In this document: positions 8,035 to 16,493 of the stretch, piece after piece | How positions within the stretch are numbered: position 1 is the stretch's first letter | How the letters are laid out: every line of letters starts with the position of its first letter | Assembly: GCA_964519835.1 (NCBI GenBank) | Contig: CAZFLD010000056.1 | Coordinates: 1-28,541, forward strand | Direction of reading: 5' to 3' | Length of the DNA: 28,541 nt | Origin: CAZFLD01 sp964519835 | GTDB lineage: Bacteria; Spirochaetota; Spirochaetia; DSM-27196; CAZFLD01 | Notes under the pieces: generated by a model | Databases searched by the model: none | What the model was told of the DNA's origin: nothing | What the model saw: the letters and a program-made list of their open reading frames with translations, nothing else | Translations under genes and position numbers: made by a program

Positions 8035-10173
8035 TCAGCCGAGAACGGCCGCCACCAGCTGCTCCGGACTTGTGGAAAAAAGAGCGGCTTCCCTTCGTGT
8101 GTCGTCGCGCATTCGTTTGGCGATTGACGCCAAGAGCTGCAAGTGCGGACCGCGGTCATCCGGGGCGGAGGCAATCAAAAACACGATGCGTGTGGGTTCG
8201 CCGTCGAGGGCTTGAAAATCGACACCCGCGGGACACAGTCCCACAGCGACCACCATGCCCTCGACGCCGGCGGTTCGGGCATGGGGGATTGCGAGACCTT
8301 TTTCCATACCGGTGCTCACCGTGGACTCACGCTCCATAACGTCGGAGAGCACCTGGTCGGCGTCGATGATCCGGCCGGCCCGGTTTAGCTTCTCGACCAG
8401 TTCGAGGATGACGCCGGCCTTGTCCGTGGCCTCCAGCGGAACCGCCGCCGAGTCGGGGCGCAGAAATTCCGCCAAATTGAGAACGTCGCCGCCCCCTCCC
8501 ACGGCAACATCCCGGCGTAGCTCCTTTGGCACGGTGACTTCCGCGATCCTCGCGACACGGTCGCGGACGTGCACGATCACCTCGTAGAGAAGGGTCTTTG
8601 CGATCCCGGTGTCCCGCGGGTCGCAGACAATCTCGAGCCGAGTAGGCGACCGATGGATGGTAATAAACACTTCATTGCGACGAAGTCGGTAAACCGTCCC
8701 GGCGAGTTCGAGGCGATGGACAAAAAAGCCGTCCTCCTCAGCAACCCGAAGCATTCCATCGGTAATAAGGTCCGACAGCTCCTCATTGGGCAAGTCGATG
8801 GCGGTTACCTCCGTATCCGCCTGTCCCCAACGTCCCTTGGTTCCCGAACCCTTGTGCTTGAGCGAGGCGGATAGTCCCGGAGCGCCGAAACCAACGGAAA
8901 CCATAATCATCACCACCATGACCTTAAAGAGATCCTGGGAGAAGTCTCCTAGAGCAAGACCCACCGACGCGATAATCAGCGCCACCTCGCCCCGGGGAAC
9001 CGTTCCAAGCCCGATGCGGAGCGCACCAAGCCGATTGAATCCGATCGCCAGAGCCGGGACGGCGGAACCGACAACCTTGGCCGCAGCGGAGACAAGTGCG
9101 AAAACAAATCCCGGGATCAGGATGGATGGATCGAGGAGTACCCGCCAGTCGACGAGCATGCCCATAACAACGTACAGGACCGGAACAAAGAACTCGGAGA
9201 TAGGCTGTATCTTTTCGGCGAGAACGTCCCCGGCGTCGGTTCGCGAGAAGGCGATGCCGATTATGTAGGCTCCGATGATTGCCGCGACGCCGAATGCCTC
9301 GAAGAGGGCCGACAACAAAAGCGCGATCCCGACCACGACAACGGCAAACAGGTTCGGCGACAACCGGTCACGAAACACCCGCGCAAGACGGGGGGCCGCT
9401 AAAAACGAAGCCACTCCCCCACCCAGCAGAATGACCACCGCCAGAACCGCAACGGGAGTAACAGTTTCCAAAAGTCCCGCCTGACCATCCCGCCCGAGCT
9501 CGAGGCCGCCCACCGCCATTGCTGCGGCCAGAAAAACGATGGCCAAGCCGTCTTGGGTAAGGGACGCCCCCACGATTGCCGCCGCCTCGGGGGTCGCCAT
9601 TCTGTTGTGGGCGTGGAGAATGCGGGCTTGAATGCCGAGGGAGGTAGAAACCGAGAGCGCCGCGAAAAAAAAGACACGGCGGTCCAGCAGCGGTAGGTCG
9701 AAAAAAAGAACCGCAACGAGGACGCCGGACAAAAGGGACAGCAGGCTACTGGCACCGGCAATGGCGAGTCCTCTTCGCCGGGTGCGCGCGAAGATGCCGC
9801 TATCCGACTCGAGACCCACCACAAGAACGTGTACTACCGCTCCCACGGCGGCGAAGCCGTAGAGCTGGAGGCTGATGGGAAAGGCGCCGTCCGCCGGCGG
9901 CACAAGACCGTCGGGAAATCCCGGTATCGGAAGGCTCCCCAGGGCGTAGGGTCCCAACAAGAGTCCTGCCGAGACTTCGCCCATGAGTGCGGGAAGACGA
10001 ACGCGCTTGGCGAGGGCACCCGACAGCTTTGCGGCAAGAACCACGACCCCCAGCTGCAGAATAAGACGCGTGACCTCGTGGGTCATCGAAACATCCTGTA
10101 GGTCGTCCACGGCCCACAGGACCGTCGGTGCAAACAGCAAGAGAGTTACAAGCGTGGCACGCAACCTGCGCAT
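8035..10173 (-). CDS. CPA2 cation/proton antiporter with C-terminal EIIA domain
   Basis: A 712-residue membrane protein. A short leader (MRRLRATLVTLLLFAPTVLWA) precedes a 12-13 helix CPA2-type antiporter (to about residue 430) with ALMGEVSAGLLLGPYAL, the re-entrant GVAAIIGAYIIGIAFSRTD region and GTVPRGEVALI. A soluble middle domain (about 460-550) follows. The last 145 residues resemble a PTS EIIA of the nitrogen/fructose type, with MEKGLAIPHAR placing a phosphorylatable His at about residue 631. It would exchange Na+ or K+ for protons, with the EIIA part as a possible phospho-switch. The frame extends to a TTG at 10182, but I prefer the ATG at 10173; neither has a clear Shine-Dalgarno. It lies about 100 bases downstream of the M24 peptidase gene on the same strand. 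Confidence 0.85.
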   Translation of the reverse strand: MRRLRATLVTLLLFAPTVLWAVDDLQDVSMTHEVTRLILQLGVVVLAAKLSGALAKRVRLPALMGEVSAGLLLGPYALGSLPIPGFPDGLVPPADGAFPISLQLYGFAAVGAVVHVLVVGLESDSGIFARTRRRGLAIAGASSLLSLLSGVLVAVLFFDLPLLDRRVFFFAALSVSTSLGIQARILHAHNRMATPEAAAIVGASLTQDGLAIVFLAAAMAVGGLELGRDGQAGLLETVTPVAVLAVVILLGGGVASFLAAPRLARVFRDRLSPNLFAVVVVGIALLLSALFEAFGVAAIIGAYIIGIAFSRTDAGDVLAEKIQPISEFFVPVLYVVMGMLVDWRVLLDPSILIPGFVFALVSAAAKVVGSAVPALAIGFNRLGALRIGLGTVPRGEVALIIASVGLALGDFSQDLFKVMVVMIMVSVGFGAPGLSASLKHKGSGTKGRWGQADTEVTAIDLPNEELSDLITDGMLRVAEEDGFFVHRLELAGTVYRLRRNEVFITIHRSPTRLEIVCDPRDTGIAKTLLYEVIVHVRDRVARIAEVTVPKELRRDVAVGGGGDVLNLAEFLRPDSAAVPLEATDKAGVILELVEKLNRAGRIIDADQVLSDVMERESTVSTGMEKGLAIPHARTAGVEGMVVAVGLCPAGVDFQALDGEPTRIVFLIASAPDDRGPHLQLLASIAKRMRDDTRREAALFSTSPEQLVAAVLG

Positions 10174-10274
10174 AACGACCAAGAAAGTAGTCTTTTTTGT
10201 CCGTCGGTCGCAAGCGTCCCCGCGACCTTCGTGGCAACGCGCGGCCGGTTGAAGCCGTTTGGTGTGGGCGCCCG

Positions 10275-11636
10275 CTACCCGTGCATGCCGCCCAGCGCCT
10301 CCGCCGGAAACGTCTGGAGTATCCCGGGCAGCTTTATGGTAGCCTCGACCTCGTCCAGCTCGAGTGGGGCGGCTGCGGTGAAGTTCTCGATACCGTTCTC
10401 GGTTATGACGACGGTGTCTTCTACGCGGACGTAGCCGCGCTCCTCGGGGATTATCAACTGCGGGTCGACGGAAAGGACCACACCGGGCTCCAGCGTCTTA
10501 CCCCGATAGTGTCCGACGTCGTGGACGGCCAGCCCCACGGGGTGGGACAGGTGGTACGGAAACTCCAAGGCGCGGCGAGCCGCGGCTTCGTAGATCGGCT
10601 TCTCCCATTTTGTCGACTCAACGACCTTTTCCATGCGCTTGGCGGCTTCAACACGGATTCTCTCGTCGTTTTCTCCGGGCCCCAGGAGCGAGAGAAACTG
10701 TTTATGGTACTGCACCATAAACCCGTAGAGTTGGCGCTGGCTGTCTGAGTAGGCGCCGCCGACGGGAAACATTCTGCCGATGTCGCTGGTGTAGTAGTGG
10801 TAGTCGGGGGCGCAGTCGACCAGGACCAGGTCGCCGTCGCGCAGGAGGTCGTCGTTGGCCTCGTAGTGGCCGTACCACGCATTTTGACCTCCGGCGATAA
10901 TGGCACGATAGGAAACGTCCCGCGAACCCGATACCAAGTAGGTGTAGCGAAGCACGGCATCGAGCTCGTATTCCATAACACCGGGCCTGGTGGACTTCAT
11001 CGCCTCGGTCACGGCCACCGCGCAGATGCGGCCCGCTTCGCGCAGCAGGGCAACCTCGGAGGTGCTCTTTACGAGCCGCATCTCGTCGAGCACCGGCGCC
11101 AGGTCTCGGATCTCCGCCGACGGTCGCCGCAAACGCAAGAGAGCGACAAAGTGACGGGTGCGGTCCGGCAGACCGTCCCAGGGATCGGCGAAGCGATCCT
11201 GCTGGCTGCGCTGCAGGGTGTCCCAACTCATGGCGGGGCCCTCGCCCTGGCGCATGGGGGTATAGATCACCGTCGTTTTCTCGAGGGCGACGGCGAGCAT
11301 CTCGGGGCCCTCTACCGCATCCACTCCCGATTCTTCGGCGGCCTGCGTCGGCCGAGAAGCGCTGGGCAGCTCGCCCTCCCGAGCGGCGCGCTCTTGGGAC
11401 TGATACGGCAGAAAGAGGGTTGTCTTGCCCGAACGTCCGTCGAGGAGGAGGTAGGCGTGGGGCACCTCGACGCCGCAGAGGTAGTAGAAGTCGTTGGTCT
11501 GGCGGAACTTGTCGTGGGTACGGCCCTTGGGTCCGCCCGGGACAAGGGCCACCGAGCCTGCGCCGATCCGGTCGAGCAGCCGTTGTCGCCTCTCTTTGTA
11601 CTCATTGACTAAAATGCCGGGCATCGCTTTTTTCAT
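10275..11636 (-). CDS. M24B peptidase, Xaa-Pro aminopeptidase-like
   Basis: A 453-residue cytoplasmic metallopeptidase. The N-terminal aminopeptidase-P domain carries RQTNDFYYLCGVEVPHA (45-61). The pita-bread domain has candidate metal ligands Asp274 and Asp285 (VDCAPDYHYYTSDIGR), His365 (SHPVGLAVHD) and Glu406 (YVRVED). The fourth ligand position, usually Glu in an EPG motif, reads SVDPQ, so it is Asp391. Such enzymes remove the N-terminal residue before proline, typically with two Mn ions. GGGAG before the ATG at 11636 supports the start. It is the third gene of a leftward set after the aldolase and aldehyde dehydrogenase genes, 54 bases from the latter, and is probably in the same transcript. 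Its presence in a sugar locus is unexplained; a general peptide role or processing of an amino-acid-bearing substrate are both possible. Confidence 0.85.
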   Translation of the reverse strand: MKKAMPGILVNEYKERRQRLLDRIGAGSVALVPGGPKGRTHDKFRQTNDFYYLCGVEVPHAYLLLDGRSGKTTLFLPYQSQERAAREGELPSASRPTQAAEESGVDAVEGPEMLAVALEKTTVIYTPMRQGEGPAMSWDTLQRSQQDRFADPWDGLPDRTRHFVALLRLRRPSAEIRDLAPVLDEMRLVKSTSEVALLREAGRICAVAVTEAMKSTRPGVMEYELDAVLRYTYLVSGSRDVSYRAIIAGGQNAWYGHYEANDDLLRDGDLVLVDCAPDYHYYTSDIGRMFPVGGAYSDSQRQLYGFMVQYHKQFLSLLGPGENDERIRVEAAKRMEKVVESTKWEKPIYEAAARRALEFPYHLSHPVGLAVHDVGHYRGKTLEPGVVLSVDPQLIIPEERGYVRVEDTVVITENGIENFTAAAPLELDEVEATIKLPGILQTFPAEALGGMHG

Positions 11637-11690
11637 GTGATCTCCCGTCTGATCTCGCCTCTAATCGCTCATCTAATTGGGGGGCGCCGA

Positions 11691-13217
11691 CTAATCCACC
11701 CGCGCGTCGACGGGGGCGTCGGTCAGGTCGTACCAGATGGTCTTTGTCTCGGTGTACTGGTCGAAGGCGTGCATCCCGTTGTCGCGGCCGCCGAAGCCCG
11801 ACAGCTTGTACCCGCCGAAGGGTGTCGAGATGTCGCCTTCGCCATAGCAGTTGATTGTAACGGTGCCGGCCTTGATTTGCCGTGCAGCCCGCAAGGCCTT
11901 CTTCCCGTGGGCGCAGAAGACCGACGCCTGGAGGCCGTACTCGGTCTTGTTTGCAAGCTCGATGGCCGCCTCGTCGGTTGCGGCGACCATAACCGCGAGC
12001 ACGGGTCCGAAGATCTCTTCATTGGCAATAACCATCTCATCTGTCACCACGTCGAAAATAGTTGGTGGGATAAAGAGCCCTTCGCCCCTGGAAAGTGGCT
12101 CTCCGCCGGTAACAAGCCGGGCGCCCTCCTTTTTTCCGGTTTCGATGTAACGCAGGACGTCGTCGAACTGGGTCTTAGAGACCATGGCTCCCAGGGCGTT
12201 TTGGGGATCCAGCGGATCACCGGTCTTCCACTCCTTGAGCTTGTGTACGAGCAGGGGAATAAGCGCATCGTGGTGCTTTTTGTGCACGATAAGCCGGGAG
12301 TTGGACGTGCAGTTCTCGCCCATGTTCCAGAAGACGGCGCGGATAACCTCGTCGGCGACGTGGTCGAGCTCTTCGGCGTCTTCGAGGACGACGGCGGGAT
12401 TCTTGCCGCCCAGCTCCAGCACCACCCGCTTGAGGTTGCTTCCGGCGGCAAACTCGAGCACGCGCCGACCCACGTCGGTGGATCCGGTAAAGCTCACCGC
12501 GCCGATGTCCGGATGCGTACCGATAGCTTCGCCCACCACCGATCCCGGTCCCGGCACGACGTTTAAGACCCCGGGCGGGATGCCGGCCTCCGCGGCCAGC
12601 TCCGCAACGTAGAGGGCGGACATGCTGGTCTCGCTCGAGGGCTTGACCAGAACGCTGTTGCCCGCGGCTAGGGCCGGAGCGGCCTTCCAGGCCATCATCT
12701 GCAGGGGGAAGTTCCAGGGCACGATGCAGGCCGCCACTCCGACGGGCTCTCGAATAATGATGGCAATGGCGTCGTCCTTGGCCGGGGCGGTCTGGTCGTA
12801 GAGCTTGTCGCAGGCTTCGGCGTACCAGGCAAAGCACTCGATTGTCTCCGGGACATCGATCGTTGCCACGTCGCGTATGGGCTTTCCACTATCGAGGCTT
12901 TCCAAAACGCCCAGCTCGTGACGGTGGCGCGTCATGAGCTTAGCAAGGCGTATCATGCGGTGCTTGCGCTCGGCGGGGTCCAACTTCGACCAGACGCCGC
13001 TCTCGAAGGCCTGCTTTGCCTTCTTGACCGCGTAGTCCACGTCCGCCTTTCCGCAGGATGCGACACGACCAAGGAGCTTTCCGGTAGCCGGATTATAGGT
13101 TTCGAAGGTGTCGCCGCTCTTCGCCGCCGTGAACTTACCGTTGATGTGGGCGTTTAAAGGCAAGGACAGGTCGTCGGCAATTTGCCGATATTCTTCGTGC
13201 GAAAGGACGTCATGCAT
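11691..13217 (-). CDS. NAD(P)-dependent aldehyde dehydrogenase
   Basis: A 508-residue ALDH-superfamily enzyme. The catalytic set is complete: Asn169 in VPWNFP, Lys192 in VLVKPS, Glu268 in VLELGGK and nucleophile Cys303 in GENCTSNS; the FTGST loop for the cofactor is at 243-247. Overall it resembles the broad-specificity group that includes PuuC and betaine-aldehyde dehydrogenases. It starts inside the end of the aldolase gene (eight-base overlap), with GAGGAG about ten bases upstream, so the two are made together. An aldolase splitting a 6-deoxy-keto acid yields pyruvate and lactaldehyde, and this enzyme would oxidise the aldehyde to lactate. That is an inference from context; the sequence does not fix the substrate. 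Confidence 0.92.
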   Translation of the reverse strand: MHDVLSHEEYRQIADDLSLPLNAHINGKFTAAKSGDTFETYNPATGKLLGRVASCGKADVDYAVKKAKQAFESGVWSKLDPAERKHRMIRLAKLMTRHRHELGVLESLDSGKPIRDVATIDVPETIECFAWYAEACDKLYDQTAPAKDDAIAIIIREPVGVAACIVPWNFPLQMMAWKAAPALAAGNSVLVKPSSETSMSALYVAELAAEAGIPPGVLNVVPGPGSVVGEAIGTHPDIGAVSFTGSTDVGRRVLEFAAGSNLKRVVLELGGKNPAVVLEDAEELDHVADEVIRAVFWNMGENCTSNSRLIVHKKHHDALIPLLVHKLKEWKTGDPLDPQNALGAMVSKTQFDDVLRYIETGKKEGARLVTGGEPLSRGEGLFIPPTIFDVVTDEMVIANEEIFGPVLAVMVAATDEAAIELANKTEYGLQASVFCAHGKKALRAARQIKAGTVTINCYGEGDISTPFGGYKLSGFGGRDNGMHAFDQYTETKTIWYDLTDAPVDARVD

Positions 13218-14136
13218 TTTTCTGTGTCTCCTCGGAGGTGAGTCCGCGTATCGTGGTTCGGGCCGTATTCAAGACGTCGCGAAGCTCCCGCTTTAGCTCC
13301 TTTTTTATGGGCCGCAGGGGCAGACGAACCGTTTCGCCGGCCGGGAGGCCGTCGAGCGTGCAGGCGTGCTTCACGCATTGCACGAACTTGCCCCCACGCT
13401 CGAGGACGGTCATCAGCGGCAACATGGCCTTCATAATTCGCCTTCCGAGCACAAAGTCCGCATGGAGGGCGCAGGCTTTATACAGTGCGATGGCCTCCCT
13501 CGCAAAGAAGTTTGCGGCGGCACAGATCCAGCTCTGGGCCCCCCACACAAAAAACTCCAAGGCTTGGTCGTCGGCCCCACAGCAGAGCTGCAGGTGGGGA
13601 AACTCCCGCGCTATCATGTGAATACGCTCGAGCTCACCGCTGCTCTCCTTTATGGCGATAAAGCCGGCGCTCCGGCTAACTCGTTCCAAGAATTCATGCC
13701 CAAACTCGGCACCGGACCGAGACGGAAAATTGTAGAGAACGATGGGAAGCCCGCCGGCCGCACGATCGACTTTGAGCGCATGCGCGGCAAGCTCTTTCTG
13801 GTTGGGTGTCGAATAGGGCGGGACCGCCAACAGGAGTCCGGCTGCCCCCTTCTCCCGTGCGGCAACACTCAATGCGCAGACGTCTTCGGTGCGAATATCG
13901 TTCACGCCGGCAAGCCAGGGGACGCGCCCGGCGATGACCTCGTGAGCAAAGGCAAACTGTCGGATGCGTTCCTCGTGGCTAAGGGCGTAATTCTCTCCCG
14001 TCGTTCCCCCGATGCAGAATCCATGCACGCCGGCGTCGATCAGATGCTCTATCATGTCTGCATAGGCGGGCTCGTCAATTGAATAGTCGGCCCTGAAGGG
14101 GGTAATCACCGGGACGAGAATCCCGTCGATTCGCAT
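13210..14136 (-). CDS. DapA-family aldolase, probable 2-keto-3-deoxy-sugar-acid aldolase
   Basis: A 308-residue TIM-barrel class I aldolase of the DHDPS/N-acetylneuraminate-lyase family. GGTTGE (43-48) binds the pyruvate carboxylate with Thr45 and Thr46, Tyr135 sits in LYNFPSRSG, and Schiff-base Lys163 is in IAIKESSG. The family makes or splits carbon bonds to pyruvate. Catabolic members cleave 2-keto-3-deoxy acids, and the neighbours (aldehyde dehydrogenase downstream, sugar oxidation genes across the locus) favour this over lysine synthesis. In the Campylobacter jejuni fucose locus a DapA homologue is likewise paired with an aldehyde dehydrogenase. AAGGAG lies seven bases before the ATG at 14136. 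It is the first gene of the leftward transcript and diverges from the M42 peptidase gene across a control region of about 100 bases. Confidence 0.9.
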   Translation of the reverse strand: MRIDGILVPVITPFRADYSIDEPAYADMIEHLIDAGVHGFCIGGTTGENYALSHEERIRQFAFAHEVIAGRVPWLAGVNDIRTEDVCALSVAAREKGAAGLLLAVPPYSTPNQKELAAHALKVDRAAGGLPIVLYNFPSRSGAEFGHEFLERVSRSAGFIAIKESSGELERIHMIAREFPHLQLCCGADDQALEFFVWGAQSWICAAANFFAREAIALYKACALHADFVLGRRIMKAMLPLMTVLERGGKFVQCVKHACTLDGLPAGETVRLPLRPIKKELKRELRDVLNTARTTIRGLTSEETQKNA

Positions 14137-14180
14137 GGTGCTCTCCTTGGTCTCGCGTGCGTTCGAAGCAATACTTTATT

Positions 14181-14190
14181 CTGTTGACAA
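14181..14190. promoter_or_regulatory. Putative GntR-family operator A
   Basis: CTGTTGACAA matches the perfect palindrome found at 28522-28531 in eight of ten positions. It contains the -35 element of the rightward promoter and covers the predicted start point of the leftward one, so a bound repressor could block both. Because a -35 hexamer contributes to the match, the resemblance alone is modest evidence. Confidence 0.45.
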
Positions 14191-14212
14191 AGTATAAACC
14201 GCTATCTAGAAT
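14184..14212 (+). promoter_or_regulatory. Promoter for M42 peptidase/enolase transcript
   Basis: TTGACA (14184-14189), a 17-base spacer and TAGAAT (14207-14212) form a near-consensus sigma-70 promoter, among the strongest in the window. The start point should be near 14219, leaving a leader of about 17 bases with GGAGG at 14225-14229. Confidence 0.7.
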
Positions 14213-14219
14213 GCTGCAA
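14191..14219 (-). promoter_or_regulatory. Promoter for aldolase/ALDH transcript
   Basis: On the minus strand TTGCAG (14219-14214) is followed after 17 bases by TATACT (14196-14191), a five-of-six -10 match, with a predicted start near 14184. It overlaps the rightward promoter back to back, so the two transcripts probably share control. Confidence 0.5.
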
Positions 14220-14235
14220 TGCATGGAGGTTGAAT

Positions 14236-15297
14236 ATGGAGTTACTGCAAAAACTCTCAAATACGCCCGGCGTGCCGGGTTACGAAAAGGCGGCGCAGAG
14301 TGTTGTCCGGGAAGAACTCGCGTCGTATGCGGACGACATGTGGACCGACCGCCTTGGTAACCTTATAGCCGTCAAGCGCCGCACGTCAAAGGATACCGGT
14401 GCGCCTACCCGGAAGCTCCTCTATGCTGCCCACATCGACGAGATCGGCTTTATGGTCAGCCACGTAGACGAGCGGGGCTTTTTACACTTTCAGCCGGTCG
14501 GCGGTTTCGACGCCCGGACGCTTCCGAGCCAGCGCGTAACTATCCACGCCACCAAGGCCGGCCTGGCGACCATCGAAGGGGTCATTGCGCCACAGCCGCG
14601 GTGGCTTGCCTCCGATGCCGACCTGTCACGAGTAATTCCCCTCGAGGAGCTTTTTATCGATACCGGGCTCCCGGGAGAGGACGTAAATGCCAGGGTAAAC
14701 ATCGGCGACATCGTATCTCTATCCAAGCAGTTCGAGGTCTTGAACGAGAACGTGGTTACGGGGCGCAACTTTGACGACCGAATGGGCGTGTACTGCCTTG
14801 TCGAGGCGTTCAAGCGCATCGAGCAAAGCAGTGTCGATGTCTTCGCCGTGAGCACCGTTCAGGAAGAGGTTGGCACCCGGGGCATCCCAACCGTGGCGCA
14901 CGCGGTCGAGGCGGATATCTGCGTTGCCATCGACGGATCCTTGCCGGCCGATACTCCCTTTGCAAAGCAGTACCAGGAGCAGTGCCACATGGGCAGAGGA
15001 ACCGGGATATATGTCATGGACAAGCGGACCGTCGGCGACCCCGAGCTTCTCGATGCGTTGTATGCTACCTGCGAAGCAAAGGGCATCCCCTATCAGCGGC
15101 AACTCGGCGGCGGTACCGATGCGTCCATCGTGCAGCGAAGCGGTCTCGGAGCCAAGGCCACCACCATAGGCGCGCCGACCCGCTACATGCACTCCACGGT
15201 ACAGATGTGCGATATGCGCGACGTGGAAGCTACCATCGCCCTTCTATCCGCCTTTCCCAAACGCGCCGCGGACCTGATTCCCGCCGATTGGCGATAG
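14236..15297 (+). CDS. M42-family metal-dependent aminopeptidase
   Basis: A 353-residue protein of the M42 family, the tetrahedral (TET-type) dinuclear aminopeptidases. Expected residues are present: His66 and Asp68 in AAHIDEIGF, the bridging Asp in FDDRMG (180-181), the catalytic pair Glu210-Glu211 in VQEEVGTRG, Asp233 in AIDGS, and His319 in GAPTRYMHS. The ATG at 14236 has GGAGG at an ideal distance; a TTG two codons earlier is less likely. Family members are often mislabelled endoglucanase (cellulase M) or FrvX, but the residues here are those of peptidases. It is the first gene of the rightward transcript and diverges from the aldolase gene. It is probably cytoplasmic, trimming imported peptides or amino-acid conjugates. 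Some relatives sit in sugar loci without a known reason. Confidence 0.9.
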   Translation: MELLQKLSNTPGVPGYEKAAQSVVREELASYADDMWTDRLGNLIAVKRRTSKDTGAPTRKLLYAAHIDEIGFMVSHVDERGFLHFQPVGGFDARTLPSQRVTIHATKAGLATIEGVIAPQPRWLASDADLSRVIPLEELFIDTGLPGEDVNARVNIGDIVSLSKQFEVLNENVVTGRNFDDRMGVYCLVEAFKRIEQSSVDVFAVSTVQEEVGTRGIPTVAHAVEADICVAIDGSLPADTPFAKQYQEQCHMGRGTGIYVMDKRTVGDPELLDALYATCEAKGIPYQRQLGGGTDASIVQRSGLGAKATTIGAPTRYMHSTVQMCDMRDVEATIALLSAFPKRAADLIPADWR

Positions 15298-15323
15298 GGA
15301 CCATCAAGCAAAAGGAGCAGGTC

Positions 15324-16493
15324 GTGAGGATAACCGCCGTTACCACCCGGGGACTCCGAGTCCCCATCCCACTTCCACCCTACTCGACCGAGGGGGCGGG
15401 AACAAAACGAGAATGGTACCGCTTGGGCCGTATCACCAGCGCTCGTCCCGAGCCCGTGCTCGAATACGTGCTGGTCTATATCCACACCGACGAGGGTGTG
15501 GTCGGCGTCGGCGAGGCCGCCACGGACATCGGCTTTTTCGGCGAGCCCATCGAAGAGGTAAAAAGCGCAATCGATTTCCACCTCGGGCCGCGCCTTGTTG
15601 GGGAAGACCCCTTTCAACGCGAGCGCATCATGGGACTTATCGATTTTCGAGGCAACAGCTGCGCGAAGTCCGGCATCGACCTTGCCCTACATGACCTCGT
15701 GGGCAAGGCGCTTTTGATACCCGCCGGAACGCTCTTGGGAGGCATCTCGAAACAACGCATCGCCGTCTGCTTAGAGATAGCCGGTGGTCCGCCGGAAGGG
15801 ATGGCGGGCTTCGCGAAGCAGTGTATGGAACGGAATGTCTTTTCCTTCAAGGCAAAGATCGGCGGTATTCCGGAGAGGGACGTCGAGCGCCTTGTTGCCA
15901 TGCGAGAGTCCGTGGGACCCCAGGCCTCGTTGCGTGCGGACGCCAACCAGGGCTACTCGGTAAAAGAAGCGATCCGGCTCTGCCGCCTGGCCGACGACGC
16001 CGGCGTAGGCCTGGAGCTTCTCGAGCAACCGGTCGCCGCATGGGACATTGACGGCATGGCGCAGGTCCGCTCATCCGTCGAGACCCTTATCGAGGCCGAT
16101 GAGAGCGCTTACTCCATCCACGACGTCATGCAGATTGTTCGCCGCGGCGCCGCCGACGTTATCAACATCAAGATCGCGAAGGCGGGGGGGCTGCTGGCCT
16201 CGAAGAAGATTGCCGCCGTTGCGGAGTCCGCGGGCATACGAGTGGTGTTCGGCACCGCCTACGGCCTGGGTCCCAAAATTGCCGCGAAGCTGCAGCTCGC
16301 GGCAACGGTAGCCGGGGCCCCGGATGCCGTCGAGTTCACGGAGCTTTTGCTCCACGATAGCCTGGCGGCGGAACCCCAGCACAGGTCACTGGCCCTTCCG
16401 CTGGCAGACGACGGTCGGCTCGAGGTCCCCACGGGTCCGGGGTTGGGCGTAGAGCTCGACGAAGACGCCGTAAAGCGCTTTGCCATCGATTAG
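15324..16493 (+). CDS. Enolase-superfamily enzyme, muconate-lactonizing subgroup
   Basis: A 389-residue capping-domain plus barrel enzyme. Catalytic KxK is at Lys176/Lys178 (FSFKAKIG). Metal ligands are Asp206 (RADAN), Glu234 (LLEQP) and Asp259 (EADES), and a further base Lys is in NIKIAKAGG (283/286). No His-Asp dyad of the mandelate-racemase type is seen. The C-terminal EFTELLLHDSL and PTGPGLGVELDED strongly recall muconate cycloisomerases. The GTG start at 15324 is supported by AAGGAG six bases upstream. Enzymes of this subgroup abstract a proton next to a carboxylate; known outcomes are cycloisomerisation, dehydration (OSBS) or epimerisation. In context it is a candidate for the sugar-acid dehydratase step, but a lactone-forming or dipeptide-epimerase role remains possible. 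Its end overlaps the convergent regulator gene by four bases. Confidence 0.85.
   Translation: MRITAVTTRGLRVPIPLPPYSTEGAGTKREWYRLGRITSARPEPVLEYVLVYIHTDEGVVGVGEAATDIGFFGEPIEEVKSAIDFHLGPRLVGEDPFQRERIMGLIDFRGNSCAKSGIDLALHDLVGKALLIPAGTLLGGISKQRIAVCLEIAGGPPEGMAGFAKQCMERNVFSFKAKIGGIPERDVERLVAMRESVGPQASLRADANQGYSVKEAIRLCRLADDAGVGLELLEQPVAAWDIDGMAQVRSSVETLIEADESAYSIHDVMQIVRRGAADVINIKIAKAGGLLASKKIAAVAESAGIRVVFGTAYGLGPKIAAKLQLAATVAGAPDAVEFTELLLHDSLAAEPQHRSLALPLADDGRLEVPTGPGLGVELDEDAVKRFAID

Noticed and set aside
10206..10227. GGTCGC/GCGACC stem near the antiporter start as a terminator
   Set aside because: The stem is short with a ten-base loop, and the adjacent run is A-rich rather than T-rich in the direction of transcription.
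10797..12566. Long plus-strand open frames (10797-11612 and 11637-12566)
   Set aside because: They shadow the M24 peptidase and aldehyde dehydrogenase genes, whose catalytic residues are all present on the other strand.
13210..14136. Lysine-biosynthesis dihydrodipicolinate synthase
   Set aside because: No lysine-pathway neighbours are present, and pairing with an aldehyde dehydrogenase and sugar oxidation genes favours a catabolic aldolase.
14236..15297. Endoglucanase (cellulase M) label for the M42 protein
   Set aside because: The visible residues are the M42 metal ligands and catalytic Glu pair; the cellulase name is a known misannotation of this family.
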